This document shows positions 1 through 4,748 of a DNA stretch of 7,155 nt, piece after piece. Each line of letters opens with the position of its first letter. Within the stretch, counting starts at the first letter, position 1. Source of the stretch: Planctomycetota bacterium (lineage in GTDB: Bacteria > Planctomycetota > Phycisphaerae > Sedimentisphaerales > Anaerohalosphaeraceae); the NCBI GenBank assembly GCA_019456245.1, contig VRUF01000145.1, positions 1 through 7,155 on the forward strand, given 5' to 3'. The notes beneath the pieces are model-generated. The model had not been told where the DNA came from, searched no databases, and saw only the letters and a program-made list of their open reading frames with translations. The translations under genes were made by a program, and so were the position numbers.

Positions 1-306
1 ATCGAAGACGTAATGGAAACGCTCGGCAACATAGGTACCCAAATAAAAAGCCACGTAACAAATGCCGCCGCAAATGCAAAAGAAAAAGTTGAAATGCCCC
101 TCTTCGACACCGCAAGACTGAAACTAACCCCACCCGAAAAAACCATCTACGACTCACTGGACTCACAACCGATGCACGTCGATGAGATCATAACAAAAAC
201 AAAACTCCAGCCGGGCCAGGTAAACGCTGCCTTAATATCCCTGAGACTAAAAGCCATAATAAGGCAGCTACCGGGAAATCTATTCACAAAAAGTAGGAGC
301 AAATAA
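1..306 (+). CDS. dprA: DNA-processing protein DprA, C-terminal end (5' truncated by the window)
   Basis: The frame is open from base 1 (Ile-Glu-Asp-Val...) to a TAA at 304-306, so about 101 residues of a longer protein are present. After a variable linker, the last 60 or so residues form a small winged-helix domain beginning LTPPEKTIYDSL, with the pattern 'hvDEIittTkLqpgqVnaALisLrLkaiIrqLPGNLF'. This is the C-terminal winged helix typical of DprA/Smf proteins. DprA loads RecA onto incoming single-stranded DNA during natural transformation and recombination in the cytoplasm. The Rossmann-like DNA-binding core lies upstream and is not in the window. An internal ATG at 13 is not the real start, because the frame and the DprA-like sequence continue upstream of it. 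No terminator with a T-tract directly follows; the nearest on this strand is at 695-732. Identification relies on the winged-helix domain alone. Confidence 0.82.
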   Translation: MEDVMETLGNIGTQIKSHVTNAAANAKEKVEMPLFDTARLKLTPPEKTIYDSLDSQPMHVDEIITKTKLQPGQVNAALISLRLKAIIRQLPGNLFTKSRSK

Positions 307-386
307 CCCGGAACACCAGGCAGGTCCCATAACAACAACCGGCAAGCTCTCATCGCAAACCATTCACAGAAACGCACGGCAATCTA

Positions 387-410
387 AACCTTAAGGGTGT
401 CTTTAAGGTT
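387..410. repeat. Perfect 8-bp inverted repeat upstream of a -10 box (operator or hairpin candidate)
   Basis: AACCTTAA at 387-394 and TTAAGGTT at 403-410 are exact reverse complements with 8 bases between them. Two further inner pairs, one of them G-T, are possible. No T-tract follows, so this is not a standard terminator for dprA. It sits just before and at the -35 position of the -10 box at 434-439, where a repressor could bind. Role inferred. Confidence 0.4.
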
Positions 411-439
411 AAGTCACTCCTTTCCCGGGACGATATAAT
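411..439 (+). promoter_or_regulatory. Candidate promoter for the 56-codon ORF
   Basis: A perfect TATAAT lies at 434-439. At 17-base spacing the -35 position (411-416, AAGTCA) is poor, so the promoter would be weak or activator-dependent. The expected start would be near 446. The leader would then hold the hairpin GAAACC/GGTTTC (450-455 with 465-470) just before the ribosome binding site. Confidence 0.4.
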
Positions 440-488
440 TACTGCGGATGAAACCGATCTTTGAGGTTTCGAGATAAAGGAAAAGACT

Positions 489-659
489 ATGTTTAACTGG
501 CTAAAAAATCGTTTGATTTCTCGTTGTGGCAAGCACGCGAGAACGCATAACATCAAATGGTATCCAAGCGACAAAAGTTGCGTAAGACATGACATGACAA
601 AAGTCCAGCCGCACCAGTTACCCCCACTAATGGTAAGAAAACCAGCCTGGAGAAGGTAG
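489..659 (+). CDS. Hypothetical small basic protein, 56 aa
   Basis: I do not recognise this protein. An ATG at 489 follows a good ribosome binding site, AAAGGA at 476-481, by 7 bases, and the frame closes with TAG at 657. The product begins MFNWLKNRLISR, is strongly basic (Arg, Lys and His throughout), has two cysteines (residues 13 and 31) and a Pro-rich C-terminal third, and shows no clear membrane segment or signal peptide. Support comes from context: a TATAAT box 50 bases upstream, a leader hairpin, the ribosome binding site and a strong terminator 36 bases after the stop together make a self-contained unit of about 290 bases. It lies between dprA and the convergent clpX. The alternative is a non-coding RNA with a chance ORF, since codon use cannot settle the matter at this length. 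Confidence 0.42.
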   Translation: MFNWLKNRLISRCGKHARTHNIKWYPSDKSCVRHDMTKVQPHQLPPLMVRKPAWRR

Positions 660-694
660 GAGTATAAAATAGAGGAACGGGTGGTTTCTACATA

Positions 695-732
695 ACCCCA
701 TTTGCCAATAAAGCGAATGGGGTATTTTTTTT
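695..732 (+). terminator. Strong intrinsic terminator
   Basis: ACCCCATTTGC (695-705) pairs with GCGAATGGGGT (713-723) over 11 bp with one G-U pair. The loop is CAATAAA, and a run of eight T lies at 725-732. It ends the unit containing the 56-codon ORF. On the minus strand no T-tract follows the stem, so it is not an obvious terminator for the convergent clpX. Confidence 0.85.
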
Positions 733-786
733 ACAATTTTCCCCCTCCCATCTCTATCTGCTCAATGCCCCTTCTGCTTTATATTT

Positions 787-2064
787 TTAAGCAGATTCCT
801 TCCGCGACTGCAGATTCACCTCGAACATATCCTCCGTACCGTCGACAACCCCTTCAGTAATGACATACTCGCCCCCTTGTTCTTCTTCAGGAAGACGGTA
901 CATAAGATCGATCATCAACGACTCCAGCGTCGCTCGAAGCGCTCTGGCCCCCGTATCCCTTTCGATAGCTCTCTCTGCAAGAAGCTTCAGCGCCTCGTCT
1001 GTGAACGTAAGATTTGCTTCTTCAAGCTCGAACAGTTTTTGATACTGCTTGATCAGGGCGTTTTTAGGTTTGGTAAGTATCTCGATCAAAGACTCCACAT
1101 TAAGCGATTGAAGCGAACTGATAATCGGAAGCCGCCCCATTATTTCAGGGATCATACCGTACTCGATAATATCCTCCGGCGTAACCTGCGCCATTACTTC
1201 GCTGTACTCCTCGGCAGTTTCGGCATGTTCAGCTTGTTCGCTCCCAAAACCTATCAACTTCTTACCAAGCCGCTTCTTGACAATATCTTCAAGCCCGACA
1301 AAAGTACCCCCGACTATAAACATTATCTGTGATGTATCCAGTTGGATATAGGACTGTTCAGGGTGTTTCCGCCCGCCCTGCGGTGGAATATTCGCTATGG
1401 TCCCTTCCAGCATCTTCAGCAATGCCTGCTGAACCCCTTCGCCCGAAACATCACGAGTGATCGAAACGTTCTGATTCGTCTTGCCAACCTTATCGATCTC
1501 GTCGATATAAACGATGCCCTTCTGAGCAATTTCAACATCCCAGTCCGCCGACTGCAATAGACGCAGCAAAAAATTCTCCACGTCCTCGCCAACATACCCA
1601 GCCTCTGTCACTGTCGTCGCGTCGCATATCGCAAAAGGAACATGCAGAATTTTCGCAAGAGTACGGGCCAGCAATGTCTTACCCGAACCTGTAGGACCGA
1701 CCAGCAGAATATTCGACTTCTCGATTTCCACTTCGTTATCCTCGCTGTCGTTGTGCATCAAACGCTTATAGTGGTTATGAACCGAAACTGCAAGGCACTT
1801 CTTCGCGTTGTCCTGCCCGATCACGTACTCATCCAAAAATTCTTTGATCTCACGAGGCTTCGGAACCTCCGCCATAAAAGCACTGCCCCCGCCTTGCCGC
1901 TTACGTTCCTGACGAACAATATTGTAACAAAGATCGATACATTCAGGGCATATGAAAACCCCGCCGGGACCTTCCACGAATGCGTCAACCTGTTTCTTGG
2001 ATCGACCGCAGAAACTGCAGGTCTCCTTACGCTGCGAGCTGTTACCATCACTACGCTTAGCCAT
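787..2064 (-). CDS. clpX: ATP-dependent Clp protease ATP-binding subunit ClpX
   Basis: A full-length 425-aa ClpX, the AAA+ unfoldase that delivers substrates to the ClpP peptidase in the cytoplasm. Visible in order: an N-terminal C4 zinc-binding domain (CSFCG at 16-20, CPEC at 39-42), Walker A GPTGSGKT at 123-130, pore-loop GYVG at 157-160, Walker B VYIDEIDK at 185-192, the RKH pore motif at 232-234, the IGFG ClpP-docking loop at 271-274, the GRLP arginine-finger region at 310-313 and sensor-2 GARALR at 372-377. All key residues are intact and the length is usual for the family. The ATG at 2062-2064 is supported by GGAG seven bases upstream. clpP is often next to clpX but is not adjacent here: the upstream neighbour is a divergent small gene. 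No clear minus-strand terminator was found before the convergent terminator at 695-732. Confidence 0.98.
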   Translation of the reverse strand: MAKRSDGNSSQRKETCSFCGRSKKQVDAFVEGPGGVFICPECIDLCYNIVRQERKRQGGGSAFMAEVPKPREIKEFLDEYVIGQDNAKKCLAVSVHNHYKRLMHNDSEDNEVEIEKSNILLVGPTGSGKTLLARTLAKILHVPFAICDATTVTEAGYVGEDVENFLLRLLQSADWDVEIAQKGIVYIDEIDKVGKTNQNVSITRDVSGEGVQQALLKMLEGTIANIPPQGGRKHPEQSYIQLDTSQIMFIVGGTFVGLEDIVKKRLGKKLIGFGSEQAEHAETAEEYSEVMAQVTPEDIIEYGMIPEIMGRLPIISSLQSLNVESLIEILTKPKNALIKQYQKLFELEEANLTFTDEALKLLAERAIERDTGARALRATLESLMIDLMYRLPEEEQGGEYVITEGVVDGTEDMFEVNLQSRKESA

Positions 2065-2105
2065 TATCGTGCTCCAGAATATATTTCAAATGCTCCATAC
2101 ATATG

Positions 2106-2134
2106 ATTATATCTAGATGAAGAAAAAAAAGCAA
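2106..2134 (-). promoter_or_regulatory. Probable sigma70-type promoter of clpX
   Basis: On the minus strand TTGCTT (plus 2129-2134) and a perfect TATAAT (plus 2106-2111) are separated by exactly 17 bases. The expected start lies near 2099, giving a leader of about 35 bases to the clpX ATG that includes the GGAG ribosome binding site at 2072-2075. Confidence 0.6.
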
Positions 2135-2260
2135 CCATTACCGCATCAACACACACAGTTTAATCTTGCCGTCCACTCAAAAAGCACCTCGCCCCAATCT
2201 CCTTCGTAGAATAGAGTGAAGTACGCGTTATCTGTTTGTCACAAATGAAAGGGATTGGGT

Positions 2261-2491
2261 ATGAGTATAAAGAAAAGAAGAAAAACAAGACGGGATACTA
2301 CCAGATATACGGATGACAGCGAGATGGAACTGAGGCGGTTAAGGCCCAATTTGTACAAAAAACCGCAGCAAAGGGGTCGTTTGTACTACGATTTTTTTGA
2401 GCACACATCTGCTCGCCAGCTCCACAGAAAGCAAGTCAGGGTAAAGGGAATGCCAAAAAGAATAGCCGAAGAGATCGCCATGATCTCATAA
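2261..2491 (+). CDS. Hypothetical basic protein, 76 aa
   Basis: I do not recognise this protein. I place the start at ATG 2261 because the purine-rich ribosome binding site AAAGGG (2248-2253) is about 7 bases upstream. An in-frame TTG at 2255 would be almost on top of that site. The product begins MSIKKRRKTRRDTTRYTDD, is extremely rich in Arg and Lys, has an aromatic patch (LYYDFFEH, about residues 42-49) and ends in a short hydrophobic helix-like tail. It has no signal peptide or cysteine. The charge suggests nucleic-acid or ribosome association, but that is only inference. It is transcribed away from clpX across a 196-base spacer. The nearest terminator on its strand is about 190 bases past the stop. 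Reality as a gene is likely but not certain. Confidence 0.6.
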   Translation: MSIKKRRKTRRDTTRYTDDSEMELRRLRPNLYKKPQQRGRLYYDFFEHTSARQLHRKQVRVKGMPKRIAEEIAMIS

Positions 2492-2678
2492 ATATTGTGT
2501 GTAATATCTGAGAATTGAATGATTCGGTCAAAAAAAACTGTTTTTCGGGAAAATCCGATAAAAATGCATTTTTCATGAAACAAATGCTTACCTCGGACGT
2601 CTAATTATATAAAGAAGCAATAATAAATTAACATTTTTCTTTAATTTGAAAATATTTGTCTCATCACCCTCCTCCGAG
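2492..2678. other. AT-rich gene-free spacer with palindromes
   Basis: No credible gene. It holds a 14-base perfect palindrome AAAAATGCATTTTT at 2560-2573, a weak hairpin around CGGGAAAATCCG (2546-2557), and an AT-rich TATATAAA stretch near 2606-2613 that could be a -10 region but lacks a recognisable -35. The 9-mer TCTCATCAC occurs at 2659-2667 and again at 2686-2694 inside the terminator stem and loop. Confidence 0.5.
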
Positions 2679-2711
2679 GCCGAGTTCTCATCACGGGAAT
2701 TCGGCTTTTTT
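2679..2711 (+). terminator. Intrinsic terminator
   Basis: GCCGAGTTCTC (2679-2689) pairs with GGGAATTCGGC (2695-2705) over 11 bp including two G-U pairs. The loop is ATCAC, and six T follow (2706-2711). It ends transcription coming from the 76-aa gene or from an unrecognised short transcript in 2500-2678. The minus strand has no T-tract here. Confidence 0.75.
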
Positions 2712-2857
2712 ATGCGCAAAAGTTTATTTGGACGCCATCAGGGCAGTTTTGGACGTTTGAATTTTGAAATTCGGGCTTGTTTCGGATTCTTGTCCTGCAT
2801 AGTTATCAAACGAAGCATGGATCGATATTAGAATTTCGGATTTGAGCAACGCTTTCT
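2712..2857. repeat. Spacer with degenerate AATTTCGGATT-like repeats
   Basis: There is no gene here. The stretch contains TTTCGGATT twice (2780-2788 and 2834-2842) and the near-palindrome GAATTTTGAAATTC at 2759-2772, with other imperfect variants around them. It resembles the decayed AATTTCG-type repeat arrays found between genes in several environmental bacterial genomes. That resemblance is from memory and not tested. No T-rich terminator for groES was found on the minus strand. Confidence 0.4.
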
Positions 2858-3178
2858 TCACGTTTTCCTGAACACCGCAACAACATGTTCAACATCCACA
2901 ACAAAAAGACGGTTATCCCCCTCAAAATCCACTGGTATCGCCCCTTTAGGGTTAAACAAGACCTTATCATATTGCCGAAGCGGCAACTCTGCGGATATCT
3001 CAACCTCCGCGGAAACCGATACTATCCTTCCCGTAATAGTAGGGATCTCGATATTGTCAGGAAGCTGGATACCCCCCTTAGTCTCCTTCTTATCCTCATC
3101 CTTACGGATCACAACACGCAGGCCAATGGGCTCAACTGTCTCCATAGATTCACCGCTATCATTGTCATTCTTGACCAT
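2858..3178 (-). CDS. Divergent GroES-like (Cpn10) co-chaperonin
   Basis: A 106-aa protein that aligns over most of its length with GroES, the ring-shaped lid of the GroEL folding chamber. After an acidic 17-residue N-terminal extension come GLRVVIRKDE (19-28), a mobile-loop-like KETKGGIQLP (31-40) in which I37-Q38-L39 stands where GroES has the GroEL-contacting IVL, TGRIVSVS (49-56), DKVLFNPKGA (71-80) and the closing strand VVDVEHVVAVF (93-103). The roof hairpin that follows the middle strands in GroES seems shortened. Compared with typical GroES the charged N-terminal tail is extra. The start at 3176-3178 is preceded by GGGA, though the spacing is long. A second ATG at codon 12 would remove most of the extension. 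No groEL is adjacent, so it may be a paralogue rather than the main GroES, and no symbol is assigned. Confidence 0.85.
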   Translation of the reverse strand: MVKNDNDSGESMETVEPIGLRVVIRKDEDKKETKGGIQLPDNIEIPTITGRIVSVSAEVEISAELPLRQYDKVLFNPKGAIPVDFEGDNRLFVVDVEHVVAVFRKT

Positions 3179-3346
3179 CTTCTTTTTTCCCGAAAATAAT
3201 AAAGCTCATATTGTACCAATCCGCATAAAAAAATGCGATTGTCCGCCAAAATGAATTTTTAGAGGTGCCCATAATCTGCAACGCGAACTTTTACTACCCT
3301 AAAGGGTATTATACAACCAAATAAGATAGCCAAAATAATATATAAT
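3179..3346. promoter_or_regulatory. Divergent promoter region between the GroES-like gene and the BOF gene
   Basis: For the minus strand there are two -10-like boxes: TACAAT (plus 3210-3215) and TATAAT (plus 3308-3313). Both lack a good -35. An inverted repeat CGCAT/ATGCG (3222-3226 with 3233-3237) lies just upstream of the first box. For the plus strand there is a perfect TATAAT at 3341-3346, again with a weak -35. The heat-shock CIRCE repeat (TTAGCACTC/GAGTGCTAA) is absent. The ACCCTAAAGGGT element at 3296-3307 lies between the two directions. Confidence 0.4.
3296..3307. repeat. ACCCTAAAGGGT element, copy 1
   Basis: ACCCT and AGGGT are inverted around AA. An exact copy occurs at 4006-4017, so the pair flanks the BOF gene. 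An 11-base match (ACCCTAAAGGG, minus strand) also lies at 2942-2952 inside the GroES-like gene, where it encodes the family's Asn-Pro-Lys-Gly and may be chance. Copy 1 abuts the minus-strand TATAAT at 3308-3313, a suitable place for a repressor. Role inferred. Confidence 0.45.
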
Positions 3347-3546
3347 GCAACCTAAATCATCCGGCACACCATCTATGCCGTCTTTAGCGGATGAGACGAA
3401 TGTTCAGGTTCCATTGCTCGCTAAATCCCAAAATCAGATTTTTGGATAATATTTAATATAAAAAACAGAACGCCCATTACTCTTCCGGGGTAAATATACC
3501 TACGGATTAAAAAACAGTTTTGGTTCCAAACTGAAAGGGTGGAAAC
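3347..3546 (+). promoter_or_regulatory. Long structured leader upstream of the BOF gene
   Basis: About 200 bases separate the TATAAT at 3341-3346 from the ATG at 3547. The 5' half can fold as a branched stem: AACCT 3349-3353 with AGGTT 3406-3410, TCATC 3357-3361 with GATGA 3390-3394, and CGGCA 3362-3366 with TGCCG 3376-3380. Next is ATCC...GGAT around 3425-3447. In the 3' half, TCCG/CGGA (3484-3487 with 3503-3506) encloses GGTA/TACC (3489-3492 with 3497-3500). The hairpin CAGTTT/AAACTG (3515-3520 with 3528-3533) then abuts the ribosome binding site AAAGGGTGG at 3534-3542. I could not match it to a riboswitch class I know. Regulation is inferred from structure only. Confidence 0.4.
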
Positions 3547-3909
3547 ATGAAAATACGATACATGATCATTACAGCTTTAGCCGTCTCTTTAATTGCCGTT
3601 CCTCTGTTGTTCTCTGCTGAGGAGGAAATAGAAATCACCACAATAGCCGACGCCAAAGAACTCCCCGACGACACCGAGGTAACTCTGAAAGGTTACGTAG
3701 TCGAAAAATTAAGGGACGAATATTACCTCTTCCGCGACGACACGGACCAGATCGAACTCGAGATCAAGAAACACCACTGGAAGGACCGTGAAATGGATCC
3801 TGGGCAACTGGTCCACATCCACGGAGAAGTCGACCGCGACGATGACGATGACGATGACGATGACGGCTCCTTCGAGATAGAAGTAAAAGAACTGGAATTC
3901 CCCGAATAA
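3547..3909 (+). CDS. Secreted BOF-domain (YgiW/YdeI-type OB-fold) protein with a poly-aspartate tract
   Basis: A 120-aa protein with a signal peptide (basic MKIRY, a hydrophobic stretch to residue 22, likely cleavage after FSA at 24). Residues 30-96 match the bacterial OB-fold (BOF) family of YgiW and YdeI: TTIADAKELPDDTEVTLKGY, then YYLFRDDTDQIELEI, then HWKDREMDPGQLVHIHGEVD, with the closing strand FEIEVKELEF at 109-118. Family members are small periplasmic proteins linked to stress tolerance, and their ligand is not firmly established. The oddity is nine consecutive Asp (98-106) where relatives have a short turn before the last strand, which makes a strongly acidic and possibly metal-binding loop. 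The ATG follows AAAGGGTGG closely. The gene stands alone between a structured leader and its own terminator. Length is close to the family's usual size. The family call is firm and the function is not. Confidence 0.88.
   Translation: MKIRYMIITALAVSLIAVPLLFSAEEEIEITTIADAKELPDDTEVTLKGYVVEKLRDEYYLFRDDTDQIELEIKKHHWKDREMDPGQLVHIHGEVDRDDDDDDDDDGSFEIEVKELEFPE
3838..3864 (+). repeat. In-frame GATGAC repeat encoding nine Asp
   Basis: Alternating GAC and GAT codons give four and a half GATGAC units. Because the unit is six bases, slippage by whole units would change loop length by two Asp without breaking the frame. The tract is in the loop before the last strand of the BOF domain. Confidence 0.8.
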
Positions 3910-3937
3910 AAATTAAGGCTAGCCAAAACAAAACAAT

Positions 3938-3973
3938 ATACCGTCATGCAATAAAAGCATGGCGGTATTTTTT
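3938..3973 (+). terminator. Strong intrinsic terminator of the BOF gene
   Basis: ATACCGTCATGC (3938-3949) pairs with GCATGGCGGTAT (3957-3968) over 12 bp with one G-U pair. The loop is AATAAAA, and T run 3968-3973. It begins 28 bases after the stop codon. The opposite strand is also T-rich after the stem (around 3924-3936), so some two-way termination is possible. Confidence 0.88.
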
Positions 3974-4003
3974 AACACCCAAAATTTAACCGCCCGCCGA
4001 CCA

Positions 4004-4141
4004 TCACCCTAAAGGGTGCGATTCACGACTAAATCGAATAGATTGCGCATATGTAATCTTGCTGTTTTCAAAAAATCCAAAAAATTTTATCCTGCTGTGA
4101 ATAAATGGTACGTCTGTAACTTTTGCATCCTGAATTTCCAT
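4004..4141 (-). pseudogene. Probable 5' remnant of a GNAT-family N-acetyltransferase gene
   Basis: The minus-strand ATG at 4139-4141 opens 45 codons ending in TGA at 4004-4006. The first 21 or so residues, beginning MEIQDAKVTDVPFIHSRI, look like the first strand and helix of GNAT acetyltransferases of the ArgA-like type ('IRkAkvtDvpaIhkLI'). The remaining residues (from about GFFENSKIT) do not resemble the family, and none of the acetyl-CoA binding region is present, so the gene seems to have been cut after about 60 bases. No ribosome binding site precedes the ATG, but a good promoter places the likely transcript start on the ATG itself, which suggests a leaderless message. The match is short and made by eye. 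It could be coincidence or a small real peptide. Confidence 0.38.
4006..4017. repeat. ACCCTAAAGGGT element, copy 2
   Basis: Identical to the 12-mer at 3296-3307, here extended to CACCCTAAAGGGTG (4005-4018). It lies 32 bases past the BOF terminator and overlaps the stop codon of the minus-strand GNAT-like fragment. Confidence 0.45.
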
Positions 4142-4147
4142 GCTGAG

Positions 4148-4176
4148 AGTATAGCAGAAAAAAACGGCAATTCCAA
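4148..4176 (-). promoter_or_regulatory. Good sigma70-type promoter, minus strand
   Basis: TTGGAA (plus 4171-4176) and TATACT (plus 4148-4153) are separated by 17 bases, with an extended-type TGC before the -10. The expected start is near 4141, the first base of the ATG of the GNAT-like fragment. An inverted repeat CAATTC/GAATTG (4168-4173 with 4180-4185) covers the -35 and could be an operator. Confidence 0.55.
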
Positions 4177-4262
4177 CGAGAATTGGGGCTGAAAGGGGCG
4201 TTTTGTGCATATTTTGCAAAAAACTGCAGAAAAATGCAGTATTTTGCGCGGGTTTAAAAAAG

Positions 4263-4285
4263 TGCGCAAAAGCGCGCATTTTTTT
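4263..4285 (+). terminator. Terminator-like hairpin
   Basis: TGCGC (4263-4267) can pair with GCGCA (4274-4278), followed by seven T (4279-4285). There is no known gene upstream on this strand after the BOF terminator, so this may be a chance product of the repetitive T- and GCA-rich sequence. Confidence 0.35.
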
Positions 4286-4399
4286 GCATTTTTTCGCAAA
4301 ACTGAAATTTTTTGTATGTAAAAGACGTGTTTTTTTGCAGAAGGAAAGTAGAGAGAAAATAGGGAGAAGGGGCAAAGGGAGAAGGGAGAAGTGGTGGAA

Positions 4400-4414
4400 T
4401 TCGCCGGAGGCGAA
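4400..4414. repeat. Short palindrome with GGA centre, copy 1
   Basis: TTCGCC (4400-4405), GGA, GGCGAA (4409-4414): a perfect 6-bp stem. A second palindrome with a different stem but the same GGA centre lies at 4617-4629. The pair resembles small REP-like extragenic palindromes. Dispersal across the genome cannot be seen from this window. Confidence 0.4.
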
Positions 4415-4616
4415 GGTGATTTTATAAAAGATTTTTTTGACAGGATCACAGGATTTTTGTTGTTGTAGTGGAGTTTGTTTGGGGGTATAGTTAGTGTTGA
4501 AGAACAAAGTATTTTTTGCCGCAGAGGGAAAAGAGAACTTAGAGATTTTTCAATATGGTTAGAAAATTAAAAGGGTTAAAAGATTAGGCATAAGGCAAAA
4601 GGCATAAGTGATGGAG

Positions 4617-4629
4617 TCGGCGGAGCCGA
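4617..4629. repeat. Short palindrome with GGA centre, copy 2
   Basis: TCGGC (4617-4621), GGA, GCCGA (4625-4629), extendable by a G-T pair. It has the same centre as the palindrome at 4400-4414. Confidence 0.38.
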
Positions 4630-4729
4630 TGCTTTATTTTGAAAGTATAAAAAGAAACGGGAGCTTGTTCCGGCTTTGCCAGAGGCTACGCCGCGACGAA
4701 GAAATGTGTCCACAAGAGAAATATCAAGA

Positions 4730-4748
4730 AAAGGTTCCTGGTACCTTT
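4730..4748. repeat. AAAGGT/ACCTTT inverted repeat before the metalloprotease gene
   Basis: AAAGGT (4730-4735) and ACCTTT (4743-4748) enclose TCCTGGT. It ends 28 bases before the start codon of the next gene, so it lies in that gene's leader or promoter. The form resembles AAAAGGT...ACCTTTT palindromes associated in some genomes with REP-type tyrosine transposases. That link is from memory and unproven here. Confidence 0.35.

Noticed and set aside
147..595. Minus-strand frames opposite dprA and the small ORF
   Set aside because: Shadow frames with no motif or ribosome binding site. The opposite strand carries the DprA domain and the better supported 56-codon unit.
440..732. tmRNA, SRP RNA, RNase P RNA or 6S RNA in the dprA-clpX gap
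   Set aside because: None of the signature sequences of the first three was seen, and no long imperfect duplex with a central bubble typical of 6S RNA was evident.
877..2106. Plus-strand open frames opposite clpX (for example 877-1332, 1342-1560 and 1642-2106)
   Set aside because: They lie wholly antisense to a complete, motif-perfect clpX and show no family-like sequence or convincing ribosome binding site.
2646..2831. 61-codon plus-strand frame
   Set aside because: It begins with TTG, runs straight through the terminator hairpin at 2679-2711 and the degenerate repeats, and looks like no protein.
3179..3300. CIRCE heat-shock operator upstream of the GroES-like gene
   Set aside because: The TTAGCACTC/GAGTGCTAA repeat was looked for and is absent. 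Only a different short inverted repeat (CGCAT/ATGCG) is present.
3347..3546. TPP, FMN, glycine, c-di-GMP-I or fluoride riboswitch in the BOF leader
   Set aside because: The conserved core motifs of these classes as I remember them are not found, so only an unclassified structured leader is reported.
3838..3864. GATGAC array as a CRISPR or tandem-repeat locus
   Set aside because: It is a short in-frame codon repeat without spacers, and no cas genes are nearby.
4142..4507. Minus-strand frame extending upstream of the GNAT-like ATG, and the overlapping frame 4087-4449
   Set aside because: The translation is low-complexity Phe/Lys/Pro-rich sequence that comes from the purine and T-rich tracts, and a promoter sits inside it.
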